64,000 nt of DNA from Formosa haliotis (GCF_001685485.1 NZ_BDEL01000001.1:744001-808000), one strand, 5' to 3'. Numbered from the stretch's first letter, positions 19,977 to 30,572 are shown. A program made the numbers and translations. Notes: generated by a model not told the origin, from the letters alone.

Positions 19977-22900
19977 TTAAAAACTTAAATTCAATCCAAA
20001 ACTATAGGTCGTTAACGAAGGATAGGTACTCCCTCTAAAATTGTTATATCCAGCTGCTTCCGGATCTAAACCTCTTTTGTAAACATCGGAACCGAATGTA
20101 AACATGTTATAACCTCTCATAAATAATCTTAAGTCTCCAATACCAATAGTTTCTTTTGGCAAGGTGTATGCAATTTCAACTTCTTTTAGTCTTACAAATG
20201 CGGCATCCATTAGGTAGATGTCTGCCAATTCATAATTTGCATCATCTCCACTCTGATTTCCACTGTATTGATCTCCTTGACCAAATGCTCTTGGATAAAT
20301 AGCATCGCGATTATCTGGAGTCCAACGTTCGTTAAACACATAGTCTGGTTTAGCTCCTGCTTGATCAAAATACACTAAAACATCTGCATTGGTTTGTCCT
20401 TGGAATAAGAATGTGAAATTGAAATTTTTATATCCTAAACTTCCATAAACACCATATTGAATTTCAGGTACGTTAGAAGAGTAAGTTCTAATTCGATCAT
20501 TAGCATCAATGGTTCCGTTACCATCGGTATCTAGATAGTGAATTTCACCTTCCACGGTTCCTGGCATTTTAACTTCGGTAGCATCCACTTCGGCTTGATT
20601 GTTAAAGATACCATTAGTAGGATACACGATATAAGAATCTATACTGTGCCCTTCAATTTTTCTCCATTCAGGAACATCCTCAGCTTCATCCATATACACC
20701 ACTTTGTTTAATGCCTTGGTAAAATTAGCACCTATGTTATATGAAACTTCACCAATTTGATCGTTCCAAGCCAATTCAAATTCCCAACCCCAACTATCTA
20801 CTTTACCTAAGTTTTCTTGAGGAAGTGTAATACCTGCAGCATCTGGAATAGAAGCGTTTCTGGTAATTAATATATCACGACGTTTTTGATAGAAATAGTT
20901 AGCATCTCCAGACAGTCGGCTATTAAATAATGAAAAGTTAAGACCAATATTCTTCATATCTGCTTTCTCCCAAGTGATATCTGGATTAGGAACATTGTCT
21001 GGTGTATATCCGTTATAACTTACTCCAGGAGTACCAAATACGTAATAATTTGGTTGTGCAGCATTAACAGGTCCACCATAAGCATAACGCGTTAAGAATT
21101 GGAACGAAGGAATACGATCGTTACCCATTAATGCCCAAGACGCTCTTAGTTTTAAGTCGTTTACCCAACCTACGTTTTCCATAAAAGCTTCTCTACCAAT
21201 AGCCCATGATACTGCTGCACCTGGAAAAGTACCGAATTGATTCCCATCACCAAAATTACTTGATCCATCGTATCTTACTGTTAAATCGACGTAATAACGT
21301 TTTTTATAATCGTAAGATAAAGACGCAAAATAATTTAAACGGCCCCATTCTTGAGATGCTCCTCCTGATTGTTGTCCGTCATCACTTCCTGCGAATAATT
21401 CTGGATGATCGTCTGATGGAAATCCTCTACGCTCTGCCCAAAAATTCCGTTGATTAGATGTTGTTTGTTCTACACCAACAAAGGTGTTAAACGAATGGGC
21501 TTCAGCGAATGTTCTGTTATAAAACAAAGTGGCATTAAGCATTAACTCGTCGTACTTCCAAAAACTTTCATTTAAAATTCTTGTATTTCCACGTTGAGAA
21601 AAACCCGGTTGCTCTACATATTCAGGATTACCTCCCTCTTGATACGTATATACAGTCCACGGCGTATACCATGATTTTTGATCATTAGACATCTTTCTTA
21701 TCCCCGCAAAACTTGTTAGTTTTAAACCTTCAGTTAAATTATCTAATTTCCACTCAAACGAGAATTTACCTCTAAAATCGTTATCAAAACGCTTTAAGAA
21801 CCCGGAGTCATTACTAGACATAACTGCAGGATTTGCTCCGTTTTCTCCACCCCAACCAGGTAATCCATTTGGGTAAATTCCTATTTGTGTTGGCTCATTA
21901 GCATAGATATGTTTATAAATGTAACCTTGCTCTACTCCGGGTTGATCGGTTTCTCCAAAACGGCCCGTTAAATCTACTCCAACTTTAAAATTCTTATGAA
22001 GCTTAATATCTAAATTAGAACGTACTTGATATTGTTCGAAACCAAGATCTCCAGATCTGTACATCCCTTCTTGATTTAAATAATCTCCACTTACAAAATA
22101 GTTTACATTTTCTGAACCTCCAGAAATTGATAATGTCGTTCTAGATTCTGGAGCATAATCTGCGAATGTTAAATCTGCCCAATCTGTATTCGGGTAATTT
22201 AAAGGATCGTTACCTGCAGCATAATTATCAATATCACTTTGCGAGTATGGTAATGGTCTACCATATCTATCTTCTATTTCATTTTGATAAATCGCATATT
22301 GTTCTGAAGACATAAGCTGTGGTCTAGCAGAAAAGGCCGACCAACTAAACTGCGTTGACAAATTAATTTTTGGTTTTCCTAATTTACCACGTTTTGTCGT
22401 AATTAAAATTACACCATTTGCAGCACGCGCACCATAAATAGCGGCAGCACCATCCTTTAAAACGGATAAAGATTCAATATCTGAAGGCGCTAAGTGCGCA
22501 AAGGATGCAGCCGGTATATTATCAATTAAAATAAGAGGTTCGTTATTATTTAATGTTGATTTACCACGAATTAAAATAGATGTTTCGTTAGATCCTGGTG
22601 TCCCCCCACGGTCATTCACAATAAGCCCAGATACTTTTCCTGATAGTGATTTTTCTAAATCTCTACTCCCTGCTTGCTCTAGTACTTCTGTACCTACGGT
22701 ACTTACAGACCCTGTAACATCACCTTTTTTCTTAGCCGTATAACCTACTACTACAACTTCCTCTAGACTTTGTGTATCTTCTTCTAAAGTTACATTAATA
22801 ATGCCTTGACCATTAATAGGAACCTCTATAGTTTTATACCCCATAAAAGAGAATACCAATATAGAATTTGCATCGGTATATTCTAATGTGTAATTACCAT

Positions 22901-23207
22901 CAAAATCGGTTACAGTTCCTACAGATGTTCCTTTTTCCATAACGTTTACACCCGGCAAAAACTGATTTTCATCTTGAACTGTACCAGAAACAGTAAAGGT
23001 TTGTTGCACGTTATCTAAGTACGTACTCTTTTTAATTTCTAAAGAAATAGTTTTTGGCATAGCGCCTCCATTTTTAGCTGATAATGGATAACTTACTGCC
23101 AAACAATACAAGAAACATAATAAGTACCATTTCATGTTTCCAAAATCTAGTCCATGCGAAATTAGATGACTAGAAAGCATGTGTTTTTGTTTTAATCTTT
23201 TCATCAA
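19977..23207 (-). CDS. susC: SusC-like TonB-dependent transporter, pair 1
   Basis: A 1076-residue protein. After a signal region ending near PLSAKNG (residue 46) comes a carboxypeptidase-like regulatory domain (VSGTVQDENQFLPGVNV to VTLEED, about 72-143), then a TonB box-like region (EEVVVVGYTAKKKGDVTGSV), the plug domain with the RGKSTLNNNEPLILIDNIP and DGAAAIYGARAANGVILITTK signatures, and a C-terminal barrel ending YSFGLNLSF with a terminal Phe. The N-terminus is longer than usual; a start at the second methionine or M10 is possible. It imports oligosaccharides into the periplasm with the SusD partner downstream. Confidence 0.95.
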   Translation of the reverse strand: MMKRLKQKHMLSSHLISHGLDFGNMKWYLLCFLYCLAVSYPLSAKNGGAMPKTISLEIKKSTYLDNVQQTFTVSGTVQDENQFLPGVNVMEKGTSVGTVTDFDGNYTLEYTDANSILVFSFMGYKTIEVPINGQGIINVTLEEDTQSLEEVVVVGYTAKKKGDVTGSVSTVGTEVLEQAGSRDLEKSLSGKVSGLIVNDRGGTPGSNETSILIRGKSTLNNNEPLILIDNIPAASFAHLAPSDIESLSVLKDGAAAIYGARAANGVILITTKRGKLGKPKINLSTQFSWSAFSARPQLMSSEQYAIYQNEIEDRYGRPLPYSQSDIDNYAAGNDPLNYPNTDWADLTFADYAPESRTTLSISGGSENVNYFVSGDYLNQEGMYRSGDLGFEQYQVRSNLDIKLHKNFKVGVDLTGRFGETDQPGVEQGYIYKHIYANEPTQIGIYPNGLPGWGGENGANPAVMSSNDSGFLKRFDNDFRGKFSFEWKLDNLTEGLKLTSFAGIRKMSNDQKSWYTPWTVYTYQEGGNPEYVEQPGFSQRGNTRILNESFWKYDELMLNATLFYNRTFAEAHSFNTFVGVEQTTSNQRNFWAERRGFPSDDHPELFAGSDDGQQSGGASQEWGRLNYFASLSYDYKKRYYVDLTVRYDGSSNFGDGNQFGTFPGAAVSWAIGREAFMENVGWVNDLKLRASWALMGNDRIPSFQFLTRYAYGGPVNAAQPNYYVFGTPGVSYNGYTPDNVPNPDITWEKADMKNIGLNFSLFNSRLSGDANYFYQKRRDILITRNASIPDAAGITLPQENLGKVDSWGWEFELAWNDQIGEVSYNIGANFTKALNKVVYMDEAEDVPEWRKIEGHSIDSYIVYPTNGIFNNQAEVDATEVKMPGTVEGEIHYLDTDGNGTIDANDRIRTYSSNVPEIQYGVYGSLGYKNFNFTFLFQGQTNADVLVYFDQAGAKPDYVFNERWTPDNRDAIYPRAFGQGDQYSGNQSGDDANYELADIYLMDAAFVRLKEVEIAYTLPKETIGIGDLRLFMRGYNMFTFGSDVYKRGLDPEAAGYNNFRGSTYPSLTTYSFGLNLSF

Positions 23208-23705
23208 TGTTGATTTAGTTTTGTTTTTTTTTAGGTGATAATCGCGAAGAAGAATTCATTTTTAATTAAAATGAAAAACAAGAAAGACGTAAATAAAAAT
23301 AGCTTTTAGCAACCTATTAATTACTAAAAACCCGCTTCATTAGAATTAACAAATTCATAACGAAAAACACCTATTTGGTTTATTATGTTAAAATAAGTGT
23401 AAATTTTATGAGATTAGTTTACATATATTAACCTTTGATAGCACTATTTTACCCTTAACAAAAAACTAATAAATCCACAAAAATTTAATTAAAAAACTAA
23501 AAAACCACCTTTAAAAAAAAGGTGGTATCCTATAGTCTACTTAAGAATCTATGATCATCTAGATTTATTAATATGTATATTTCGAAACTAGTATTCTTAT
23601 TTAATCAATGTTTTTTAACTGAATTTTACCATTATTAAAACATGCTAGCTTAAAACAACCTTAGAAAACACAATTTTTAAGGAAAAACTTTTCTATAAAC
23701 CCTGT
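23208..23705. other. Intergenic region upstream of susC pair 1
   Basis: It contains the leader and promoter region of the minus-strand susCD operon and a hairpin (23504-23526). Plus-strand text CAAATTCATA near 23351 gives a weak TAnnTTTG-like match on the minus strand with one mismatch; I do not call it a promoter. No gene. Confidence 0.5.
23504..23526. terminator. Hairpin upstream of susC pair 1
   Basis: A perfect 8-bp stem, ACCACCTT / AAGGTGGT, with a 7-base loop. It has A-runs on the left but no gene ending just before it on the minus strand. It could terminate readthrough or be a leader attenuator. Confidence 0.5.
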
Positions 23706-24356
23706 TTAAGGTAAAAATTCGAAAATCTCTTCTTTAATACTAATAAAATAGTTTTTTAAACCTTCGTAGTCTTTATTATTTACCAAAGTTTTATTTAACA
23801 GAGAGCTCCCCATACCAACACCAATAGCCCCTGCTTCAAAAAAGGATCTTATATTTTCTTTAGAGACACCACCAGTTGGCAATAATTTAATTTGGTTTAA
23901 AGGTGCTAGAACATCTTTAATATATTGCACGCCCAATTGTGTTGCAGGAAACACTTTTACTGCCGAAGCGCCTAAAGACCAGGCTTTATATATTTCTGTT
24001 GGTGTATAGCAACCTGGAAAAATAGGTATATGTTGTGTCACCGCAATTTTTACAACCTCTTCGTTTAAAATTGGTGTTACAATAAATTGAGCACCTGCTT
24101 GTATCGCTACTTCTAAATCGGATAGCGTGCACACGGTTCCTGCTCCTACATTTAATTCAGGAAATCTGCTTCTTAATTTTTTTATAATATCTGCAGCCCC
24201 TTCAGTATTCATCGTGATTTCAATGGTTGTTAAACCAGCATCTCGATAGGCCGCAACAATATCAAAAATTATGTCTTGAGGTAGGGATCTCACTATACCT
24301 ACAATAGGAGCTCTATAGTATTGTTCCCAAGAAAATCCCAATTTGTTTGTTAACAT
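23706..24356 (-). CDS. KDPG/KDPGal aldolase family protein (Eda-like)
   Basis: A 216-residue class I aldolase of the KDPG/KHG family. The Schiff-base lysine is K134 in SAVKVFPATQ, and the catalytic Glu is E46 in TIEITMN. GAGTV, TPILNEEV and LLPTGGVSKENI are family landmarks. It cleaves 2-keto-3-deoxy-6-phospho-sugar acids to pyruvate and glyceraldehyde-3-phosphate. In the carrageenan anhydrosugar route the equivalent enzyme is the KDPGal aldolase, DauD in my recollection. No KDG/KDGal kinase gene is in this window, so the phosphorylated substrate would depend on a kinase encoded elsewhere. It lies 130 bases downstream of the AraC gene on the same strand. KDPG from the Entner-Doudoroff route is the alternative substrate. 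Confidence 0.88.
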   Translation of the reverse strand: MLTNKLGFSWEQYYRAPIVGIVRSLPQDIIFDIVAAYRDAGLTTIEITMNTEGAADIIKKLRSRFPELNVGAGTVCTLSDLEVAIQAGAQFIVTPILNEEVVKIAVTQHIPIFPGCYTPTEIYKAWSLGASAVKVFPATQLGVQYIKDVLAPLNQIKLLPTGGVSKENIRSFFEAGAIGVGMGSSLLNKTLVNNKDYEGLKNYFISIKEEIFEFLP

Positions 24357-24486
24357 GGTTTAGTAATTTAAGTTGTATTTCATGTGTTGCATTTTCTATA
24401 CGCTTAGAATAAAAGCTACCATTATTCTTCCAGTTAGACAGCTTGGTGTACTAATATAATCATCTGTTAGAAACCAAATCGCACAC

Positions 24487-25377
24487 CTATAATGACATCA
24501 AATCTTCCTTCTCTTTATATTGCTCCATATATTCGGTGGGAGTTACCTGCATTAGACTTTTAAATTGTCTATTAAAATTAGTTATGGTATTAAACCCAGA
24601 TTGATAACAAATAGTAGCAATTTGCTTTTCTCCCTCGATTAATAATCGACAAGCATGCCTTAATCTAATTTCATTTAGGTATTGTGTAAAAGACTTTTTG
24701 GTACGTTTTTTAAAATACCGACAAAAGGAATTAGGTGTCATATAGGCAATGGCTGCGACTTCATCTAAATCAATTTTTTTATCAAAATTTTCAGAGATAT
24801 AAGTAATTACTCGTGCCATGCGCTCCTTTTCATTATTATTAAGGGCACTATTTATAACTTCTGAACACAATATTTCTTGATTTTCACTAACCGAAAGGAT
24901 GTCTAAAATATTTAATAGTCCTACAATACGTGCCAAACCGTTACAACTTACAAGTCCTACCAATTGGCTATGGACTAAATATGAAATAGATTTCGAAAAT
25001 TTTATACCGCGATTTGCTTTTTCTAAAAGCGCTTGAAGTTTTTTTACTTCTGCTAGTTCTAAAAAATTGGCACCTAAAAACTCCGGTTCAAATTTGGTGA
25101 CAATTAAATCAACGCCGCCATGTTCTGAAGAATCTAAATAATATTCCTTATGATTTCTAAATAAATGAGGTACATTACTTCCTATTAAATATAATTCGCC
25201 CGGACCAAAATCACCAATAGAATTCCCCACATATCGCGTGCCTTTGCTTTTCATAAAATAAATAAGCTCTAATTCTTTATGAAAATGCCAATTCTGTTCG
25301 ATGCAAGGAATGGTATCTTGCCTTACATAAAATGAGTTTTCGGGTTTTCGTTCTGTTTGTTTATAGGTAAGTTTCAT
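24487..25377 (-). CDS. AraC-family transcriptional regulator with cupin domain
   Basis: A 296-residue protein. The N-terminal part (about 1-110) is a cupin-type sensor (WHFHKELELIYF, then GPGELYLIGSNVPHLF). The C-terminal 100 residues are the two-HTH AraC domain (IDLDEVAAIAYMTPNSFCRYF, then QIATICYQSGFNTITNFNRQFK, ending LMQVTPTEYMEQYK). It probably senses a sugar released from the polysaccharide and activates nearby operons. It lies between the first SusCD pair with its aldolase and a sulfatase. A paralogue of the same architecture is at 46090-46947. AraC regulators control carrageenan loci in Zobellia, consistent with the context. Confidence 0.93.
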   Translation of the reverse strand: MKLTYKQTERKPENSFYVRQDTIPCIEQNWHFHKELELIYFMKSKGTRYVGNSIGDFGPGELYLIGSNVPHLFRNHKEYYLDSSEHGGVDLIVTKFEPEFLGANFLELAEVKKLQALLEKANRGIKFSKSISYLVHSQLVGLVSCNGLARIVGLLNILDILSVSENQEILCSEVINSALNNNEKERMARVITYISENFDKKIDLDEVAAIAYMTPNSFCRYFKKRTKKSFTQYLNEIRLRHACRLLIEGEKQIATICYQSGFNTITNFNRQFKSLMQVTPTEYMEQYKEKEDLMSL

Positions 25378-25839
25378 GTTAGTGGTTGTTTGAATAAGCT
25401 TAGGTAGTTGGTAAAAAAGAAATTATTAATACAAAAATGTCTATTCTGTAAAATCTATCCTGATAAGTCTTCATTTTTTTCGAAATTGAAGCCATCCTTA
25501 CGGCTTGGTTAATGCCATATGTACTTCCCTTTTTTACCCCTGTATAACCAACATTTTATACTACTACAATAAACTTTTCATCTATATATTTTTAAAATGA
25601 AAAAACCTTATTTTATAAAAAACGGTTCTACCTTAAATTAATTTTTAGAAAAATAACACGAAATTCACATGCTTTCCTTTATAAAATTACCCTTATCTTA
25701 ATAATTATTACCTTTTTTAGACAAAACACAAAAAAGTAAAGGTCGCCAAACCCCATATTGTTGACGACCAATTTACTCCCTTTAATAGAAATCTAATCTC
25801 AGGGTTAATGCCCTTAAATAATAGAATTCACTCTAACAC
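25378..25839. other. Intergenic region upstream of araC-type gene
   Basis: It holds the promoter region of the AraC gene, not identified, and the terminator at 25741-25769 for the sulfatase. Otherwise AT-rich with no gene. Confidence 0.5.
25741..25769 (-). terminator. Terminator after sulfatase (25840-27312)
   Basis: A 9-base stem, GGTCGCCAA / TTGACGACC with one mismatch, an 11-base loop, and a T-rich tract following on the minus strand. It lies about 70 bases past the sulfatase stop. Confidence 0.7.
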
Positions 25840-27312
25840 TTATTTATTAATTTGAAAGGTGGTTGGGAAATCTGACATATGTTTTTCTTTCCAAACCTTA
25901 CTTAACGCTTCTGGGTCGAACCATCTAGGTTCGGTATGTTTCTTACTCCACTCCTCTGCACCTAAAACCATTTCTTCAAGTTGCTTTGGGAAACTTTCAC
26001 TTAAATCGGTTGTTTCAGAAATATCCGTATCGATATTAAAAAGCATCCATTTATTATTATAAGCCTTTGTGGCTTTCCATTGATTATGTCTTACCCCCAC
26101 ATCGGAATATCCAGAACGATGACGCATAGCAAATATCATATCATCTTTATGCGGATTTTTTTCATGCACTATATCATTCCAAATATCCTTCCCGTCTAAC
26201 TTTTTATCGGCAGATATTTTAGCTCCAGCTAAACCAGCGAATGTTGGGTAGAAATCTAGAGCAGATACTGGGCCAGCTTCAATTTTTCCAGCAGGCACAT
26301 GACCTGGCCAATAGAAAAACATAGGCACTCTAAAACCACCTTCGTAGGTATCACCTTTTCTACCTTTTAAAGGGAAATTATTTGCGCCTTTATCAGGTCT
26401 GCCCCCATTATCGCTTAAAAATATTATTAAGGTGTTATCCAATTCGTTTGTTTCCTTTAAGGTATTTACTAATTGACCAACACCCCGATCTACGGCATAA
26501 ACCATAGCTGCATACGTACGTCTGTCTTTATCTTTAATAGATTCAAATAGTTTTAAATCTTCAGCTTTCGCTTCTAGCGGTGTGTGTGGAGCATTATACG
26601 CTAAATACATAAAGAATGGCTTGTCTTTTTTAGAAGCTTCTTTAATAAAACGTACAGCTTCTCGCGAAAAAGCATCTGTTAAATATTCTGTTTCTCTTAC
26701 TTGTTTATTATTGTGCTCAAGTGGCGTTAAATATTCCCAGATATTTTTATTTCCGTTTTTAACTTGCACATTGTATTTCGCTCTGTAATCTTCTGGAAAA
26801 TAATGATGTCCGCCACCTAAAAATCCGTAAAAATCATCGAAACCACGCTCATTTGGACGGTAATTAGGAACAGCTCCTAAATGCCATTTTCCAATAGCGC
26901 TAGTCGTGTATCCCGAATTCTGTAATACCGTACTAATAAAGGTTTCATTTAAAGGAATTCCCTCACCTACTTTGGTTTCGCTATTTGCTGGTAAATTAAA
27001 TTGCGAGCCAAACTCGTGCGGATATCTTCCTGTTAACAATCCCGCTCTACTAGGCCCACAAAATGGGTGTGCCACATAAGCCGAAGAAAAAATCGTTCCT
27101 GCCGCAGCTAGCTTATCCATTTCTGGTGTTTTAATGTCTTTAGCTCCATTAAAACCTACATCGGCATAACCTAAATCGTCTGCCAATATTAATATTATAT
27201 TAGGTCTAGAATCTGGATTCTTGCCATCTTTTTGTTGTGCATGTACACTAAAACTTGAAATAAGACATCCAAAAATAAATATCGTAAAAATAGTTTTAAC
27301 AGGTTTTCGCAT
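25840..27312 (-). CDS. S1 sulfatase, exported, single-gene unit
   Basis: A 490-residue formylglycine sulfatase. The signal peptide ends near SVHAQQ (residue 25). Metal ligands D45-D46 lie in [13 protein letters not shown], and the maturation motif is C85-G-P-S-R89 followed by [21 protein letters not shown] and [11 protein letters not shown] match other active-site elements. Similar in layout to the 472-residue sulfatase at 16539 but more divergent from the two IDS-like ones. It has its own terminator downstream and a 170-base gap upstream, so it is probably monocistronic. It may hydrolyse a different sulfate position from the others; which one cannot be read from sequence. Confidence 0.9.
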   Translation of the reverse strand: MRKPVKTIFTIFIFGCLISSFSVHAQQKDGKNPDSRPNIILILADDLGYADVGFNGAKDIKTPEMDKLAAAGTIFSSAYVAHPFCGPSRAGLLTGRYPHEFGSQFNLPANSETKVGEGIPLNETFISTVLQNSGYTTSAIGKWHLGAVPNYRPNERGFDDFYGFLGGGHHYFPEDYRAKYNVQVKNGNKNIWEYLTPLEHNNKQVRETEYLTDAFSREAVRFIKEASKKDKPFFMYLAYNAPHTPLEAKAEDLKLFESIKDKDRRTYAAMVYAVDRGVGQLVNTLKETNELDNTLIIFLSDNGGRPDKGANNFPLKGRKGDTYEGGFRVPMFFYWPGHVPAGKIEAGPVSALDFYPTFAGLAGAKISADKKLDGKDIWNDIVHEKNPHKDDMIFAMRHRSGYSDVGVRHNQWKATKAYNNKWMLFNIDTDISETTDLSESFPKQLEEMVLGAEEWSKKHTEPRWFDPEALSKVWKEKHMSDFPTTFQINK

Positions 27313-27481
27313 TATTAAATTAGTATTGCATGTGGTTTAATTAACTAACTGAAGTATTGACAACAAATTTACAAGTTGTTGCAAAATAGAAATCTATCTT
27401 TTTTATCTAAAACATATTAAATTTTACCTTATCAACCGCATAATTTAGCAGGTTATTTCTTAATTAAAAGCAACTTTCAGA

Positions 27482-28612
27482 CTACAAACGTTGCATATTT
27501 TCGGTATAAAAGGCTTGTATTTTTTGTTGTTGTTTTGGAGTTAAGGCCTTACTTTTTAAATACCAATAAGTACGTCTGGCTATTAAAAAATCACGGTTTA
27601 AAAGTGGAAATACATTTTGAATAACGACTTCCGATTTCGGGTTTCGAGCTTCCATTAACTCAAAAAAACCTGAAAATTCCTGAAATGATTTTAACTTATT
27701 TACCGCAAAACTATATGCATCTAAATAATCTTTGTTTGGCTGATATATTGTGTTTTGAATTGATTTTAGAACTGCTATTTTTTGAAGGTTTCCACCGGCA
27801 TCAAACAATTGCTTTAAAGCAGAAAAATAGATATCTGAAGGTGCTGTTTCTAAATACTGAATGGCTTCCGGAATTAAATCTGAATGTGCTAACCCCTGTG
27901 AAACAGCTTGATTTACAAAAACATGTTCATATATATTACGTTGCTCTATTTCTTTTAAAGCTAACTCCACATAATCTTTATTTTCATCTTCTAAAAACGC
28001 CAACAATTCCTTATTTGAAACCGTGGTTGCGGTTATGGTTTTAATTTTAGAATTGATTTCACCCTGTGCCCAATGCCAAAGCGTAAAACATGTTAATGCA
28101 GCTCCTGGCACTGTATCTTCTTCATTTAGTTCTAGTGCTGTAGCTCCAGAAATGGCATCCACCTCATCGGTATTTAATTCGCCTACAACCGTTAAAATTT
28201 CATCCAAATAAACCTCTTTAAAAGGTGAATGTTTATTTGCAAGTATTCGGTTTAACTTGAGGTAATCATCTGCATCAAAAAAATCATCTTTATACTTTTC
28301 AAGTGCAGCATCTTCAGCAAGTTCATATTTTTGATATTCACCAAGCGCATTCCAAAATAAACGCACAGGAATCACTTTACAAACCGACTCCAAACAAATT
28401 ACCGATTCGACATCCATGTAAAAATAATCTGGGATTCCTTGTTTATTTTTAACTTCATATAAAGACACCTGCATAGGCAGTTCCTCGCCTTTATGCTTTA
28501 TAGAAAGCGTATGTAAAATAGGTTTAACACCTGATTGATGGTACTTAGCTTCAATTTTAAAAATCAAGCTAAACCATATAAAACATGTTGTATATGTTAT
28601 TAATTTAATCAT
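27482..28612 (-). CDS. Exported protein with covalent-FMN (flavinylation) motif
   Basis: A 376-residue protein with an N-terminal signal or anchor (about 1-22). Residues 152-158 read DAISGAT, the motif D-x-x-S/T-G-A-T at which ApbE attaches FMN to the final Thr in FMN-binding domains. The flanking region (TVVGELNTDEV before, a hydrophobic helix after) fits that domain. C73 and C78 in VICLESVCKV could be a disulfide or metal pair. Residues about 190-376 are helical, HEAT-like and unfamiliar. It starts 3 bases after the FAD oxidoreductase gene, so the two are almost certainly cotranscribed. I infer an electron-transfer partner for that enzyme. No apbE is visible in the window. The motif is seen; the role is inference. 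Confidence 0.6.
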   Translation of the reverse strand: MIKLITYTTCFIWFSLIFKIEAKYHQSGVKPILHTLSIKHKGEELPMQVSLYEVKNKQGIPDYFYMDVESVICLESVCKVIPVRLFWNALGEYQKYELAEDAALEKYKDDFFDADDYLKLNRILANKHSPFKEVYLDEILTVVGELNTDEVDAISGATALELNEEDTVPGAALTCFTLWHWAQGEINSKIKTITATTVSNKELLAFLEDENKDYVELALKEIEQRNIYEHVFVNQAVSQGLAHSDLIPEAIQYLETAPSDIYFSALKQLFDAGGNLQKIAVLKSIQNTIYQPNKDYLDAYSFAVNKLKSFQEFSGFFELMEARNPKSEVVIQNVFPLLNRDFLIARRTYWYLKSKALTPKQQQKIQAFYTENMQRL

Positions 28613-28615
28613 ATT

Positions 28616-30541
28616 TTAAGCGTAACAGCGCACTTCAAACAAACGTACATTTGCTTTCCCGTAGGTTTCTGTCATTTTTATCTTTATAGCAGACACCTTC
28701 TTACTTTCAAATTTAAATTTAATTAAACGAGTTTTATTGTGTTCTATAACACCTAAATCTACCCACGAACCGTCTTCGCGCCCCTGGACTCTTAAGGCTT
28801 TCAACATTTCTTTTGGCACCGCATTACCATACAGTTCATCATTTCTACTGTCTTTACGCATCATAATATTACGTTTAACATTTGTATCGCATTTCAGCTC
28901 AACAGCAGATAACTCTACAGGAGTTTCCCATTCTAATTGGACTTCGGCAGGCAAGCCTAAAGACTCCCAGTGGTTAATACTACCATCAATATCCCTTGAA
29001 ATACCATTTGTTAGCAATTTAACATCGCCTGAAGCTGTTGATGAGGCAAACAACAAACTGGCTTTTTTTGCTAAATCCTTCGGGTCGTTTGCAGGACGTT
29101 TAGGTATGTACAAATCGTCTCTAAGCAATTGTTCTTGCAGCTCATTAATATAGGTTTTACCTACTTGGCGAGGCGCAACCTTTTGCGTTACACAAATATG
29201 TGCTGCGGTACCCACGGCCTGCCCCATTAAAGCACAAGTTGCCATAATTCGACTAGAGGACAAAGCGATGTGCGTCTGACTAACATTACGGCCAGCAAAC
29301 ATTAAATTACTAATGTTTTTGGAATACAAACTTCGGAAAGGAAACTCATAAATCTCATCAAAATGATGATGAAAATGCGTGGGAGGCTCCGAAATATTAT
29401 CCATACCTCCTGGAATATGCTCATCGATAGGCCAACCCCCAAAAGCTACAGCATCTGGATAATGTTTATATTCGGTTAAATCTTTTTCCGAAACAATATA
29501 ATCACCCATAAATCGACGCGATTCACGCCTTGCAGGTAAAGAGCCTACCCAATATAGGGCTAAATTTTCTGCTTCAGGAAATTTACCTGAATTTTTAATA
29601 TAATCCCAAACACCATGTAAATACCCCATTAAACGATGGCTATTAACTTCAAAATCGGCAATAATATCGTCGTCGCTGCCCAATTCTACCCACCAAATAC
29701 CATCTTGAAACCCTGCAAATTTACGCTCTGGATGTGCCTTTTCAAAATCGTATTTTATAACAAAAGAAGGTGGTGTATACTTCATAGGGCGCCCCATATC
29801 TATTGAAGACATTAATAAAGTTGCTCCCATTTGCCAACCATCGGCAACTTTTGGCGCATATTTTTCATTAAATTCCGAACTGGCTTCTCTTCCTGTTCTA
29901 TATTCGGCTCCTGCTGTTGCAGCTAGTAAACCATCGCCAGAGCAATCGATAAAAACAGGCGCGTTAATGGTGTATAACGTTTCGGTTGTAGCTTGCCAAC
30001 ATAAGGCCGATTTAATTTTATCTCCCGACATTACGGCTTCAATAGCCTGTGTATTTAGCATTAAGGTAATGTTAGGTTCGCGAACAACAAAATCGTATAA
30101 AACATGATCTAAAACAGGAAATGATTCTTGCTCGTTATAAAACCTATTTAATAACAACATTTCTTCAATGATTCCTGTTTCGCGCTCTGCCTCGCCATTA
30201 TTTAATCGGTTAACACCATTTAAATGCACACGCATTTCGCTTGAAGCATTGCCTCCTAAAACAGCCCGATCCTGAACCAACACGACCTTAGAACCTTGTC
30301 TTGCTGCTGAAACCGCGGCGCAAATACCGGCTGCACCACCTCCAATAACAGCTACATCGTAGCTTTGTGTTTTTTTTCTTGAAGGTACCCCTGTTTTTCC
30401 TGTTCCTAATTGATACCATTTATCCGAATCTCGATCGTAAACCATATCTTTTGAACTTCCACAAGCACTCATAATCAAGGGAACCGCTCCTACAGCAACA
30501 GTGGCTTGAGTAGCTTTTGTAAAAAAATCTCTTCGTTTCAT
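28616..30541 (-). CDS. Tat-exported FAD-dependent oxidoreductase
   Basis: A 641-residue protein. The N-terminus KRRDFF followed by a hydrophobic stretch and MSAC (C27) is a Tat signal with a possible lipobox, implying export in folded, cofactor-loaded form. Residues 62-95 give the FAD-binding Rossmann motif AVIGGGAAGICAAVSAARQG, and GNASSEMRVHLNG follows; this is the FAD_oxidored type (PF12831-like). DCSGDGLLAATAGAEYRTGR is a second family segment. Residues about 500-641 form a discoidin-like beta-sandwich that may bind sugar. It is the middle gene of sulfatase, FAD enzyme, flavinylation-motif protein. Substrate unknown; oxidation of a sugar hydroxyl or of an unsaturated or anhydro unit is possible. 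Confidence 0.8.
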   Translation of the reverse strand: MKRRDFFTKATQATVAVGAVPLIMSACGSSKDMVYDRDSDKWYQLGTGKTGVPSRKKTQSYDVAVIGGGAAGICAAVSAARQGSKVVLVQDRAVLGGNASSEMRVHLNGVNRLNNGEAERETGIIEEMLLLNRFYNEQESFPVLDHVLYDFVVREPNITLMLNTQAIEAVMSGDKIKSALCWQATTETLYTINAPVFIDCSGDGLLAATAGAEYRTGREASSEFNEKYAPKVADGWQMGATLLMSSIDMGRPMKYTPPSFVIKYDFEKAHPERKFAGFQDGIWWVELGSDDDIIADFEVNSHRLMGYLHGVWDYIKNSGKFPEAENLALYWVGSLPARRESRRFMGDYIVSEKDLTEYKHYPDAVAFGGWPIDEHIPGGMDNISEPPTHFHHHFDEIYEFPFRSLYSKNISNLMFAGRNVSQTHIALSSSRIMATCALMGQAVGTAAHICVTQKVAPRQVGKTYINELQEQLLRDDLYIPKRPANDPKDLAKKASLLFASSTASGDVKLLTNGISRDIDGSINHWESLGLPAEVQLEWETPVELSAVELKCDTNVKRNIMMRKDSRNDELYGNAVPKEMLKALRVQGREDGSWVDLGVIEHNKTRLIKFKFESKKVSAIKIKMTETYGKANVRLFEVRCYA

Positions 30542-30572
30542 GCGTTTATATTTTAATTGTGTTTTTAAATAG

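Noticed and set aside
27685..28044. 119-codon frame antisense to the flavinylation-motif protein
   Set aside because: Leu-rich shadow with no start signal; the minus-strand gene is supported by its signal peptide and operon context.
28737..29153. 138-codon frame antisense to the FAD oxidoreductase
   Set aside because: Ser-rich shadow of a well-supported gene on the other strand.
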